Positions 16,975-25,255 of a stretch of DNA of 56,733 nt are shown here, in pieces. The notes beneath the pieces are model-generated. The model saw only the letters and a list, made by a program, of their open reading frames with translations. It searched no databases and was not told where the DNA came from. Position numbers and translations under genes: made by a program. The DNA is from Coprococcus sp. (GTDB lineage Bacteria; Bacillota; Clostridia; Lachnospirales; Lachnospiraceae): positions 1 through 56,733 of the forward strand of contig JAEDGN010000007.1 in NCBI GenBank assembly GCA_016297495.1, written 5' to 3'. The stretch's first letter is position 1, and each line of letters begins with the position of its first letter.

Positions 16975-18045
16975 ATGTTTGACAGATTAGACGATATATT
17001 GATCAGATATCAGCAGGTTATGGAAGAACTGGCAGATCCGGATGTTGTAAATGATCAGAAGCATTTTCGCAAGCTGATGAAGGAACAGAATGATCTGACA
17101 CCGCTGGTTGAGAAATACACAGAATATAAGAAGACAAAGCAGACGATAGATGACAGCCTGGAGATGCTGGATACAGAAAGCGATGAGGAACTGAAGGAAC
17201 TGGCCAAGGAAGAGCTGGCTGAGGCCAAGGCGGATCTTGTGAAGATCGAGCAGGAACTGAAAGTCCTTCTGATTCCAAAGGATCCAATGGATGAGAAGAA
17301 TGTAATCGTTGAGATTCGTGCCGGCGCTGGCGGCGATGAAGCAGCTCTTTTTGCAGCAGAGCTTTTCCGGATGTATTCCAAATATGCGGAATCCAGACGC
17401 TGGAAGATAGAAATGATGGATGTCAGCGAGAACGGTATCGGCGGTTTCAAGGAGTGCGTGTTCATGATCAGCGGTAATGGCGTTTACTCCCGTATGAAAT
17501 ACGAGAGTGGCGTTCATCGCGTTCAGCGTGTGCCTGAGACAGAATCCGGCGGACGTATTCATACTTCTACGGCAACAGTGGCCATCATGCCGGAAGCTGA
17601 GGAAGTGGATGTTGAGATCGATATGAACGATATCCGTATTGATGTGATGCGTGCATCCGGCAATGGCGGTCAGTGTGTTAACACGACAGACTCTGCGGTA
17701 CGTCTGACGCATTATCCGACTGGTATCGTTGTATACAGCCAGACTGAGAAATCTCAGTTACAGAATAAGGATAAGGCATTCAGACTGCTGCGTTCCAAGC
17801 TGCTGGAGATCGAGATTGAGAAACAGCATGCCGAGGAAGCGGCCATGCGTAAGAATCAGGTGGGAACAGGCGACAGATCTGAGAAGATAAGAACCTACAA
17901 TTTCCCTCAGGGGCGCTGCACGGAACATCGTATCAAGCTTACCCTTTACAGATTGGGTGATGTTATGAATGGTGATCTGGATGAGATCATAGACAGCCTC
18001 ATTGCAGCTGATCAGGCGGCAAAACTGGCAAACATGGAAGAATGA
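16975..18045 (+). CDS. prfA: Peptide chain release factor 1
   Basis: A 356-residue RF1 that reads UAA and UAG stop codons and releases the nascent chain. The GGQ motif is at residues 231-233 (SGNGGQCVNTTDSAV), preceded by the family signature GAGGDEAALFAAELF. The length and lack of a programmed frameshift exclude RF2. The ATG follows GGGAGG. It is the last gene of the rpmE-DUF1385-prmC-prfA group and is followed by a terminator hairpin. Confidence 0.96.
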   Translation: MFDRLDDILIRYQQVMEELADPDVVNDQKHFRKLMKEQNDLTPLVEKYTEYKKTKQTIDDSLEMLDTESDEELKELAKEELAEAKADLVKIEQELKVLLIPKDPMDEKNVIVEIRAGAGGDEAALFAAELFRMYSKYAESRRWKIEMMDVSENGIGGFKECVFMISGNGVYSRMKYESGVHRVQRVPETESGGRIHTSTATVAIMPEAEEVDVEIDMNDIRIDVMRASGNGGQCVNTTDSAVRLTHYPTGIVVYSQTEKSQLQNKDKAFRLLRSKLLEIEIEKQHAEEAAMRKNQVGTGDRSEKIRTYNFPQGRCTEHRIKLTLYRLGDVMNGDLDEIIDSLIAADQAAKLANMEE

Positions 18046-18071
18046 TAGTCACTATTCACGGTCGCTGTCAT

Positions 18072-18104
18072 AAATCCAGCACTTGACAAGGAGTGGATTT
18101 TTCG
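18072..18104 (+). terminator. Probable terminator of prfA
   Basis: AATCC (18073-18077) and ACT (18080-18082) pair with AGT and GGATT (18092-18099), with a small bulge, followed by TTTTC. It overlaps the promoter of the next transcription unit. Confidence 0.6.
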
Positions 18105-18111
18105 CTAGACT
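18083..18111 (+). promoter_or_regulatory. Promoter of the riboswitch-ATPase unit
   Basis: Perfect TTGACA (18083-18088), 17-base spacer, TAGACT (18106-18111). Transcription would start near 18118, shortly before the riboswitch. Confidence 0.7.
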
Positions 18112-18145
18112 TAAAGTAACTTAACATTAATTAATGACAAATCAG

Positions 18146-18260
18146 TCATTAAAGGGGAGTAGTTTTAATATACTATCAACATTCGCGGCTGTAGGCAACC
18201 CCCGGGTTTTGGATTGCAGTCTGGTAGTATATACCACTTTGGTTACAAGACTTTTAATGT
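18146..18260 (+). promoter_or_regulatory. yybP-ykoY manganese riboswitch
   Basis: The conserved core of the yybP-ykoY class is present: AAAGGGGAGTAG (18151-18162) at the 5' side, ATCAACATTCG (18175-18185) in the second binding loop, and CAAGAC (18246-18251) closing the element. P1 is formed by CATTAAAG (18147-18154) with CTTTTAATG (18251-18259). This class senses Mn2+. The 3' strand of P1 is shared with the terminator stem that follows, so metal binding should prevent termination and turn the ATPase on. Confidence 0.9.
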
Positions 18261-18308
18261 ATGATGTACAGGTTATTTCTGCACATTATACATTAAAAGT
18301 CTTTTTTG
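18247..18308 (+). terminator. Expression-platform terminator of the Mn riboswitch
   Basis: A perfect 16-bp stem (18247-18262 with 18288-18303) followed by a run of T. Its 5' arm overlaps the riboswitch P1 strand, giving mutually exclusive folds. Confidence 0.9.
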
Positions 18309-18408
18309 TTCCCTGAATATCAGGAGTACATCTTCCATTGGGTATCCAATTATTTGACAAATATTCCAAAAGGGAAAAGGGGCATTGTTTGGAAAGGAGG
18401 CAGAAATC

Positions 18409-21009
18409 ATGAAGAAATGGTATCAAATGACGAAGGATGAAGCATTGGAACAGCTTCAAACGAATGGAGAAGGGCTGTCTGCAGAACGAGCGGCAGAGAT
18501 GCTTATGCAAAAGGGTGAAAATGTTTTGCAGGAGACGAAGAAAAAGGGCACATTGAGGGTGTTTGCTGAGCAGTTTTGTGATCTGCTGGTCGTTATACTG
18601 ATCATAGCGGCGGTAATCTCCATGTTTTCCGGCAATGTGGAGAGTACGCTTGTTATTCTGGCAGTCATCACTATGAATGCAGTCCTTGGAACAGTTCAGA
18701 ATAAGAAAGCGGAGAAGTCACTGGATAGTCTGAAATCCCTGTCTGCGCCTAATGCAAAGGTAATACGTGATGGACAGAAAGCAGAAATTTCCTCCCGTCA
18801 GGTGGTGCCGGGAGATATTCTCCTTCTGGAAGCGGGAGATCTGGTAACAGCGGACGGACGTATTCTGGAGAGTTATGCTTTGCAGGTGAATGAAAGTTCT
18901 CTGACGGGCGAATCTACCAGCGTGGAGAAAAGGGATACAGTGTTTGCGGAAGATCAGGCCCTGGGTGATCGTGTGAATATGGTTTATTCGGGAAGTCTGG
19001 TAACAGGGGGACGTGCGGTTGTACTTGTAACAGCAACGGGCATGGAGACAGAGATAGGGAAAATAGCTTCTCTTATGAATGTGACAAAGGAGAAGAAGAC
19101 TCCTTTACAGATTAGTCTTGATAAATTCGGAAGCCAGCTGGCTATGATTATTATCCTTATATGTGTGTTGGTGTTTGGATTGGGTATTTACCGGAAGATG
19201 TCGGTACTGGAATCTCTGATGTTTGCAGTGGCTTTGGCTGTGGCAGCAATTCCGGAAGCACTGAGTTCCATTGTGACTATTGTGCAGGCCATGGGAACAC
19301 AGAAGATGGCCAGGGAGCATGCTATTATCAAGGACTTGAAGGCGGTGGAGAGTCTGGGGTGCGTTTCAGTCATTTGCTCTGACAAAACAGGTACACTGAC
19401 TCAGAATAAAATGACTGTTCAGCAGATTTATATTAATGGGGAAACTCTGAATGTAGATGAATTGGATCTGCAGCGTCAGTCACATTGTTATTTGCTTTAT
19501 GATGCCATATTGACCAATGATTCGGTCATTGTGGATGGGCAGAGCATCGGCGATCCTACGGAGGTGGCGCTTATTGAGATGGGAAGAAAAGCAGAGGTGG
19601 ATGAAACGCAGCTGAGGAGCCGGATGCCGCGCCTTGAAGAAATTCCTTTTGACTCCGATAGGAAGCTTATGAGTACAAAATATTTGATTCATGGTGTGCC
19701 GACGATTCTGACGAAGGGTGCACTGGATATGATATTGAATAAAATCGACAGAATTCGTATAGAGGATACAATACGGACAATAACAGATAAGGAGCGTGAG
19801 GCTATTCTTGACAAGAATCAGGAATTTTCAGAGCAGGGACTGCGTGTGCTGGCTTTTGGATACAAAGAAGTACAGGAGAGTCATTGTCTGACTCTTAATG
19901 AAGAAAATAATCTCATTTTTCTTGGTTTGGTTTCCATGATCGATCCTCCGAGGGAAGAGTCAAAGGCAGCGGTGTCAGATGCAAAAAGGGCCGGCATACG
20001 TCCTGTGATGATCACCGGTGATCATAAAATTACAGCCATGGCCATCGCCGGAAAGATTGGTATTTTTGGAGAGGGTGATCTGGCAGTTACCGCTCAGGAA
20101 CTGGATATGATGAGTGAGAGTGAACTGGATGAGAAGATTGATAAAATCTCCGTTTATGCCCGGGTTTCACCTGAGAATAAAATACGGATCGTAGAGGCAT
20201 GGCAAAAGAAGGGAGCTGTGACTGCCATGACAGGTGATGGCGTTAATGATGCCCCGGCTCTGAAAAAAGCGGATATCGGTGTGGCCATGGGGATTACCGG
20301 GACGGAAGTGTCCAAGGATGCGGCATCGATGATTCTGACAGACGATAATTTTGCCACAATCATTAAAGCTGTGGCGAATGGAAGAAATGTATACAGAAAT
20401 ATTAAGAACGCGGTACAGTTTCTGTTGTCAGGTAATATGGCAGGGATTCTGTCTGTACTTTATACATCTCTGGCGGCGCTTCCGATGCCTTTTGCTCCGG
20501 TTCATCTGCTTTTTATTAATTTGCTGACGGATTCTCTGCCGGCTATTGCCATAGGTATGGAAAATGCAGAAAAGGATCTTCTGTCAGATCGACCACGAAA
20601 TCCAAAACAGGGGATTCTGACGAAGGATCTGATGATGGCCCTTTTTCTTCAGGGCGGACTTATTGCCGTCTGCACGATGATTGCTTTTCATATCGGTCTT
20701 GGCAGTGGTGATCAGATGGTGGCCAGTACCATGGCATTTGCAACATTGACGCTGGCACGATTATTTCATGGTTTTAACTGTCGAAGCTGTCATTCCATTT
20801 TTAAAGTGGGGATATTGTCCAATATATATTGTCTTGGTGCTTTTGCAGCAGGTGTTCTGTTATTGATAATAGTGCTTTTCGTACCGGTTCTTCGGAGATT
20901 GTTTTCGGTTGTTGAATTATCCGGTTATCAACTGGGAGTTATGATGGTGTTAGCTTTTATACCGACAGTCTTGATACAGATTTTGAAACTCATTCGGGAG
21001 AAATATTGA
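18409..21009 (+). CDS. P-type cation ATPase (Ca2+/Mn2+ type), Mn-riboswitch controlled
   Basis: An 866-residue type II P-type ATPase of the SERCA/PMCA-like group, an inner-membrane pump. The phosphorylation motif SDKTGTLTQNKMT, the actuator TGES (LTGESTSVEK), the hinge TGDGVNDAPALKKADIG and the transmembrane PEAL motif (AAIPEALSSIV) are all intact. The start at 18409 has GGAAAGGAGG eight bases before it. Ca2+ would be the default substrate by family, but control by a Mn2+-activated riboswitch argues for Mn2+ export, as shown for riboswitch-controlled relatives in lactic acid bacteria and streptococci. The substrate remains inference. Confidence 0.95.
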   Translation: MKKWYQMTKDEALEQLQTNGEGLSAERAAEMLMQKGENVLQETKKKGTLRVFAEQFCDLLVVILIIAAVISMFSGNVESTLVILAVITMNAVLGTVQNKKAEKSLDSLKSLSAPNAKVIRDGQKAEISSRQVVPGDILLLEAGDLVTADGRILESYALQVNESSLTGESTSVEKRDTVFAEDQALGDRVNMVYSGSLVTGGRAVVLVTATGMETEIGKIASLMNVTKEKKTPLQISLDKFGSQLAMIIILICVLVFGLGIYRKMSVLESLMFAVALAVAAIPEALSSIVTIVQAMGTQKMAREHAIIKDLKAVESLGCVSVICSDKTGTLTQNKMTVQQIYINGETLNVDELDLQRQSHCYLLYDAILTNDSVIVDGQSIGDPTEVALIEMGRKAEVDETQLRSRMPRLEEIPFDSDRKLMSTKYLIHGVPTILTKGALDMILNKIDRIRIEDTIRTITDKEREAILDKNQEFSEQGLRVLAFGYKEVQESHCLTLNEENNLIFLGLVSMIDPPREESKAAVSDAKRAGIRPVMITGDHKITAMAIAGKIGIFGEGDLAVTAQELDMMSESELDEKIDKISVYARVSPENKIRIVEAWQKKGAVTAMTGDGVNDAPALKKADIGVAMGITGTEVSKDAASMILTDDNFATIIKAVANGRNVYRNIKNAVQFLLSGNMAGILSVLYTSLAALPMPFAPVHLLFINLLTDSLPAIAIGMENAEKDLLSDRPRNPKQGILTKDLMMALFLQGGLIAVCTMIAFHIGLGSGDQMVASTMAFATLTLARLFHGFNCRSCHSIFKVGILSNIYCLGAFAAGVLLLIIVLFVPVLRRLFSVVELSGYQLGVMMVLAFIPTVLIQILKLIREKY

Positions 21010-21034
21010 ATCTAAGTAGTATTCGCTGTATAAT
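21006..21034 (+). promoter_or_regulatory. Promoter of the YkgJ-type gene
   Basis: TTGAAT (21006-21011), overlapping the ATPase stop codon, 17-base spacer, TATAAT (21029-21034). Confidence 0.7.
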
Positions 21035-21043
21035 ACAGGATAT

Positions 21044-21094
21044 ACAGCTGTTCAGAGTAAAGAACTGTAAAATATGACTGCTCTGAACAGCTGT
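21044..21094 (+). repeat. 14-bp inverted repeat in the leader of the YkgJ-type gene
   Basis: ACAGCTGTTCAGAG (21044-21057) and its exact complement (21081-21094), 23 bases apart, lie between the promoter and the ribosome site. No T-run follows, so it is not a standard terminator; it may stabilise the mRNA or be a regulatory hairpin. Confidence 0.7.
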
Positions 21095-21118
21095 CAATGA
21101 TATAAGGAAGGTGTTTGT

Positions 21119-21787
21119 ATGGAAAGAAATATAGATTTAAATGAGATTTCGGATGGGCGGCTGTATACGTCCAATGATATGGTGAGAGCAGATTGTCAGG
21201 GATGTGAGGGATGTTCGGCCTGCTGCCGGGGAATGGGGCAGTCTATTATTCTCGATCCTTTTGATGTACATAGAATATGCTGCTATTTCAGGATTCCTTT
21301 TGAAGCATTGCTGGCTGACCATGTGGAACTGAATGTGGTGGACGGAATGATTTTGCCGAATCTGAAAATGATCGGAGAAGATGAACACTGTATTTTTTTG
21401 AATGAAGAAGCAAGATGCGGGATTCATAAGATTCGACCGGGATTCTGCAGGCTGTTTCCGCTGGGCCGTGTTTATGAGGATCGCAGTTTTAAGTATATTC
21501 TTCAGATTCATGAATGTAAAAAAGAAGACCGACAGAAGATTAAGATTAAAAAATGGCTGGATACTCCGGATTTGAAAGCTTATGAGAAATTTGTGACAGA
21601 CTGGCATTATTTCCTGAAAGATGTTGCCGAATCCCTGAAAAAGGAAGGCGCTGATGCTCAGACGGTGAAACAGGTCAATATTTATGTTTTGAAACAGTTT
21701 TTTATGAGAGGGTTTAATGAGAATCAGAATTTTTATGCACAATTTGCAGAGAGGTTATCAGAAGTACAGGCAGTTTTACTGAAATAA
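21119..21787 (+). CDS. YkgJ family cysteine-cluster protein
   Basis: A 222-residue cytoplasmic protein with the YkgJ/Fe-S oxidoreductase-like pattern: CQGCEGCSACCRGMG near residues 29-43, then CIFL, CGIHKIRPGFCRLFPLG and CKK. Members bind zinc or an Fe-S cluster; their function is not established. GGAAGG precedes the ATG. It has its own promoter and an unusual hairpin leader. The C-terminal third is helical and charged. Confidence 0.9.
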   Translation: MERNIDLNEISDGRLYTSNDMVRADCQGCEGCSACCRGMGQSIILDPFDVHRICCYFRIPFEALLADHVELNVVDGMILPNLKMIGEDEHCIFLNEEARCGIHKIRPGFCRLFPLGRVYEDRSFKYILQIHECKKEDRQKIKIKKWLDTPDLKAYEKFVTDWHYFLKDVAESLKKEGADAQTVKQVNIYVLKQFFMRGFNENQNFYAQFAERLSEVQAVLLK

Positions 21788-21854
21788 ATAGATAATTTGT
21801 GCATATCTGTCAAAACATCGAAAAATACCGATAAAAATTGGTTCTAATCGGATA

Positions 21855-21883
21855 TTGAAAGCAATTGGTTTTTTTGTTAAACT
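21855..21883 (+). promoter_or_regulatory. Probable promoter of the HPr-like gene
   Basis: TTGAAA (21855-21860), 17-base spacer, TAAACT (21878-21883). Confidence 0.55.
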
Positions 21884-21928
21884 GATGGCAGCTTAAAGAA
21901 TTCCGTAAAGACAGAAGGAGAGACGATA

Positions 21929-22195
21929 ATGAAACGATTCTCAGTAACGGTAAACAAAATTGAAGACGGTATCCTGCATGTCAGATCAGCGGGCCTTATT
22001 ATGAAGGAAGCTTCCCAGTTTGCTTCGGATGTGAAGATTACAAAAAACGGACGGACGATCAATGGAAAGGATATTCTGGAATGGATGGGTCTGAAGATAA
22101 CTGTTGGTGACGTATTATCAATAGATGTAGAGGGACCTGATGAGGAAGCCGCTGCCACCAGCTTTGAAAATTTTTTGAACAGACAGTTTGCATAG
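21929..22195 (+). CDS. HPr-family protein with Asp at the regulatory Ser46 position
   Basis: An 88-residue protein that aligns without gaps to HPr from the active-site helix to near its end (ASQFASDVKITKNG against ASKYDADVNLEYNG, then RTINGKDILEWMGLKI against KTVNLKSIMGVMSLGI). HPr passes phosphate from enzyme I to sugar permeases via His15. The equivalents here are His17 and Arg19 (ILHVRSA against GIHARPA), so the phosphorylatable His is kept but Pro18 is Ser. The HprK target Ser46 is Asp48, which would mimic the phosphorylated form. It may be a regulatory paralog and not the main PTS carrier. Strong AGGAGA ribosome site; single gene with its own terminator. Confidence 0.82.
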   Translation: MKRFSVTVNKIEDGILHVRSAGLIMKEASQFASDVKITKNGRTINGKDILEWMGLKITVGDVLSIDVEGPDEEAAATSFENFLNRQFA

Positions 22196-22220
22196 ATTGC
22201 ATATAGAATAAGAATAGAAG

Positions 22221-22271
22221 CAGCTCAGCCTTTTTAAAAATCATTGAAACAGCTGAGCTGTTTTTTATTTT
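22221..22271 (+). terminator. Terminator after the HPr-like gene
   Basis: A perfect 9-bp stem (22221-22229 with 22252-22260) followed by TTTTTTATTTT. Confidence 0.85.
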
Positions 22272-22300
22272 CTTTTGTACGTGCGTAGCCGGTGAACCTG

Positions 22301-22309
22301 TGTTATAAT
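22301..22309 (+). promoter_or_regulatory. Extended -10 promoter of the DMT-thrE-nth-coaW operon
   Basis: TGT followed by TATAAT (22304-22309) is an extended -10 element; no good -35 box is seen. Confidence 0.55.
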
Positions 22310-22353
22310 GAACCGTGCAGAAATTAAAAACGGGGAATGAAAGGAAGTTTTTT

Positions 22354-23325
22354 ATGAGTGGATCATCAGAGCGGGAACACTGGATGCAAAGGACGGTTGT
22401 TGTCTGGCTTGGTGCCATGCTTTGTTGTGCGTTGTGGGGCAGTGCTTTCCCATTTGTTAAAATAGGTTATCGATTATTTGATATTGCTTCGGAAGATACG
22501 GCGTCGCAGATTTTATTTGCAGGATGCCGTTTTACCCTGGCCGGGATGATGGCTATTGTCATTGGCAGTATAGCTGCACGGCAGGTTTTGCATCCTGCCA
22601 GAGACAATATCGGCCGGGTTTTGTGGCTGAGTCTTTTGCAGACAGTGCTGCAGTATCTCTTCTTTTATATAGGTCTGGCTCATACCAGCGGAGTAAAGGC
22701 ATCGATTATCGAAGCGGTGAATGTTTTTGTGGCTATTCTTGTAGCCAGTATTCTATTTCATCAGGAAAAACTGACTTTTCAAAAGATGGCCGGCTGCCTG
22801 GTGGGATTTGCAGGGGTCGTACTGATTAATCTCAATGGGATGAATTTTGATATGAGCCTGCGGGGCGAAGGATTTATCTTTTTGTCAACCGTAGCCTATG
22901 CATTTTCTTCTGTTTTTTTGAAGCGGTTTTCAGCTAGAGATAATACGGTGATGCTCAGTGGCTATCAGTTTGTTGTGGGCGGCATTATCATGATGATCGT
23001 GGGTGGTGTCATGGGCGGATCTGTTGATATCCCATCAGGAAAGGCAATGGCGCTCCTTGTCTACCTTGCTATGGTTTCCGCGGTGGCCTATTCTGTATGG
23101 GGGCTTTTATTGAAGTATAATCCGGTGTCCAGAGTTGCGGTTTTTGGATTTATGAATCCGGTTTTCGGAGTGTTTTTGTCAGCAATATTTTTACATGAAA
23201 GCGATCAGGCCAGTGGCTTGATCAGTATTCTGTCACTGATACTTGTGTGTATCGGAATTTATGTTGTTAATTGCAGTAAATCTCAAAATAATCAATCTGG
23301 TGGAAACGGAAAGAAGAGAAACTGA
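22354..23325 (+). CDS. DMT superfamily transporter (EamA)
   Basis: A 323-residue inner-membrane protein with ten hydrophobic segments and the duplicated EamA fold: CALWGSAFPFVKIGY in the first repeat and the second repeat starting near GEGFIFLSTVAYAFSSVFLKR. Members export amino acids, metabolites or drugs; the substrate is unknown. The start at 22354 follows AAGGAAG. It opens a tightly spaced operon with a split threonine/serine exporter, nth and coaW, so amino-acid or metabolite export is a reasonable guess. Confidence 0.9.
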   Translation: MSGSSEREHWMQRTVVVWLGAMLCCALWGSAFPFVKIGYRLFDIASEDTASQILFAGCRFTLAGMMAIVIGSIAARQVLHPARDNIGRVLWLSLLQTVLQYLFFYIGLAHTSGVKASIIEAVNVFVAILVASILFHQEKLTFQKMAGCLVGFAGVVLINLNGMNFDMSLRGEGFIFLSTVAYAFSSVFLKRFSARDNTVMLSGYQFVVGGIIMMIVGGVMGGSVDIPSGKAMALLVYLAMVSAVAYSVWGLLLKYNPVSRVAVFGFMNPVFGVFLSAIFLHESDQASGLISILSLILVCIGIYVVNCSKSQNNQSGGNGKKRN

Positions 23326-23343
23326 TCAATTGAGGGATTTGTT

Positions 23344-24156
23344 ATGGGGAACAGGAATGCTGCAGAGAAGAAACTGCAGAAGAAAAATGATGAAGAGGTC
23401 ATGGAACTTGCTATTCAGGCAGGACATATTCTGCTGGAAAACGGGGCTGAGATTTTCCGGGTAGAGGAGACGATGAACAGAATATGCCGTTATTATGATG
23501 TACAGTCAGGAAGCCATTTTGTTCTAAGCAATGGTATTTTTGCGACGGCAGGGAATAGTCAGGAGAGATTTTTTGCAAAAGTTCAGCATATTCCTGTCAG
23601 CGGGACTCATTTGGATAAGGTGGCAGCGGTTAATCAGCTGTCAAGAGAGATAGAAGAAGGAAAATATACTGTTCGCGAGGCAATGGACGAGCTGGAACGT
23701 ATTAAAGCCATGCCGGAAAAGAGGAAATCCATACAGATGATGGCATCGGGCATCGGCAGTGCTGCTTTTTGCTGTCTTTTTGGTGGTAATGCCCTGGACA
23801 GCCTGGTAGCCTTTGGTGCAGGACTTATTCTATACGCGTATGTGCTTTTTATTAGTGGCCCGTATTTATCGAAAATTGTTGGAAATGTGGGAGGAAGTAC
23901 GCTTGTCACCATTATCTGTGCATTTTTTCATATCATGGGTGTCGGAGAACATCTGAATTTCATGATCATCGGATCGATCATGCCATTGATCCCGGGGGTG
24001 GCATTTACGAATGCTATCCGGGATGTGGCCGATGGAGATTATATTTCCGGGGCAGTCAGAATGCTGGATGCGCTGTTGATATTCTTCTGCATTGCTATCG
24101 GTGTTGGTCTGGGTATCGCTATTGTAAACGGAATAACGGGAGGTGTGGGTCTTTGA
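23344..24156 (+). CDS. Threonine/serine exporter family, large subunit (ThrE N-terminal part)
   Basis: A 270-residue protein of the ThrE/DUF1212 family. The soluble N-terminal ~110 residues include GAEIFRVEETMNRIC, characteristic of the family, followed by five hydrophobic segments ending in a Gly-rich tail. In Corynebacterium ThrE one polypeptide carries both halves; here, as in many Firmicutes, they are split. The next gene overlaps by four bases. Export of Thr/Ser is known for ThrE; the substrate here is inferred. Confidence 0.9.
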   Translation: MGNRNAAEKKLQKKNDEEVMELAIQAGHILLENGAEIFRVEETMNRICRYYDVQSGSHFVLSNGIFATAGNSQERFFAKVQHIPVSGTHLDKVAAVNQLSREIEEGKYTVREAMDELERIKAMPEKRKSIQMMASGIGSAAFCCLFGGNALDSLVAFGAGLILYAYVLFISGPYLSKIVGNVGGSTLVTIICAFFHIMGVGEHLNFMIIGSIMPLIPGVAFTNAIRDVADGDYISGAVRMLDALLIFFCIAIGVGLGIAIVNGITGGVGL

Positions 24157-24611
24157 TTATACAGTTAGCTGCGGCAATGATGGGGACAATTGCCTTTTCT
24201 GTATTGTTTGGGGTGCCGGCTGTTTATTATTTTTACTGTGGTCTTATTGGATGTGCCGGATGGGGTGTTTATCTGGCAGCGTCCAGTGTACTTGGCGCGG
24301 CTGCGTCTGCACTGGCTGCAACAATGGTGGTTATTTTTTTATCCAGGCTGGCCGCTGTATGGAAACAATGTCCGGTAACCATCTTCCTGATTGCGGGCAT
24401 ATTTCCGCTGGTACCTGGAGCCGGTGTCTATTGGACTGCTTATTATATTGTTACTGATCAGCTGTGGATGGCTGTTGAGACGGGATACGCAGCGGTAAAA
24501 ACGGCCGTTGCCATTGTGCTGGGTATTGTATTTATATTTGAAATTCCGCAGGGTTTTTTCCTTGCGTTATGTGGTCATCGCAGAAAAATGGGGAGGAGCG
24601 GTAAAAAATGA
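24153..24611 (+). CDS. Threonine/serine exporter family, small subunit (ThrE C-terminal part)
   Basis: A 152-residue membrane protein of the DUF3815/ThrB-like family that completes the split ThrE exporter. Four hydrophobic segments and IFPLVPGAGVYWTAYYI, the family signature, are visible. The start is a TTG that overlaps the TGA of the preceding gene, with AGGTG about ten bases upstream; no ATG lies near. The tight overlap indicates translational coupling and equal amounts of the two subunits. Confidence 0.87.
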   Translation: MIIQLAAAMMGTIAFSVLFGVPAVYYFYCGLIGCAGWGVYLAASSVLGAAASALAATMVVIFLSRLAAVWKQCPVTIFLIAGIFPLVPGAGVYWTAYYIVTDQLWMAVETGYAAVKTAVAIVLGIVFIFEIPQGFFLALCGHRRKMGRSGKK

Positions 24612-25240
24612 CAAAAGAGGAATTAACTCTGGATGTAATTGAACGGTTGAAAAAGGAATATCCGTTGGCGGAATGTACGCTGGATTATGACCAGGCGTGG
24701 AAATTGCTGGTCAGTGTGCGTCTGGCTGCTCAATGTACCGATGCCAGGGTCAATGTAGTGGTTGAAGGTTTATACGAAAAATATCCGGATGTGAATGCGC
24801 TGGCTGATGCGGATGTGGATGATATTGAGAGAATTGTCCGGCCTTGCGGCCTGGGCAGAAGTAAGGCAAGAGACATCAGTGCCTGTATGAAAATGCTCCG
24901 GGATGAATATGGAGGCAATGTACCGAAAGATTTTGATGCACTTTTAAAATTGCCGGGGGTGGGAAGGAAGAGCGCCAATCTGATCATGGGGGATGTGTTT
25001 GGTGAACCGGCCATTGTAACAGATACACACTGTATTCGTCTGGTGAACAGAATCGGCATCGTGGATGATATTAAGGAACCTAAAAAGGTTGAAATGGCTC
25101 TCTGGAAGCTGGTGCCGCCGGAAGAGGGCAGTGATTTCTGTCATCGTCTGGTTTTCCATGGAAGAGAGGTCTGCACTGCGCGGACGAAACCATACTGTGA
25201 ACGCTGCTGCTTACAGGATATTTGCGCAAAAAATATTTAG
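24608..25240 (+). CDS. nth: Endonuclease III
   Basis: A 210-residue bifunctional DNA glycosylase/AP lyase for oxidised pyrimidines. The helix-hairpin-helix LPGVGRKSANLI with the catalytic Lys and the catalytic Asp in VTDTHCIRLV are intact. The C-terminal Fe-S cluster motif is present as C-x6... in CTARTKPYCERCCLQDIC. It overlaps the previous gene by four bases (ATGA). Confidence 0.97.
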   Translation: MTKEELTLDVIERLKKEYPLAECTLDYDQAWKLLVSVRLAAQCTDARVNVVVEGLYEKYPDVNALADADVDDIERIVRPCGLGRSKARDISACMKMLRDEYGGNVPKDFDALLKLPGVGRKSANLIMGDVFGEPAIVTDTHCIRLVNRIGIVDDIKEPKKVEMALWKLVPPEEGSDFCHRLVFHGREVCTARTKPYCERCCLQDICAKNI

Positions 25241-25255
25241 GTGGGAGATAAAAAC

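Noticed and set aside
17641..17720. Unusual residues around GGQ in RF1 (Asn before and Cys after)
   Set aside because: GGQ itself is intact and I believe these residues are common in Lachnospiraceae.
18134..18316. A 60-codon open frame between prfA and the P-type ATPase
   Set aside because: It lies wholly within the riboswitch and its terminator, has no homology and is best explained by chance.
23344..24611. Frameshifted thrE
   Set aside because: The two halves are separate families in many Firmicutes, and the junction has a normal overlapping start with a ribosome site.
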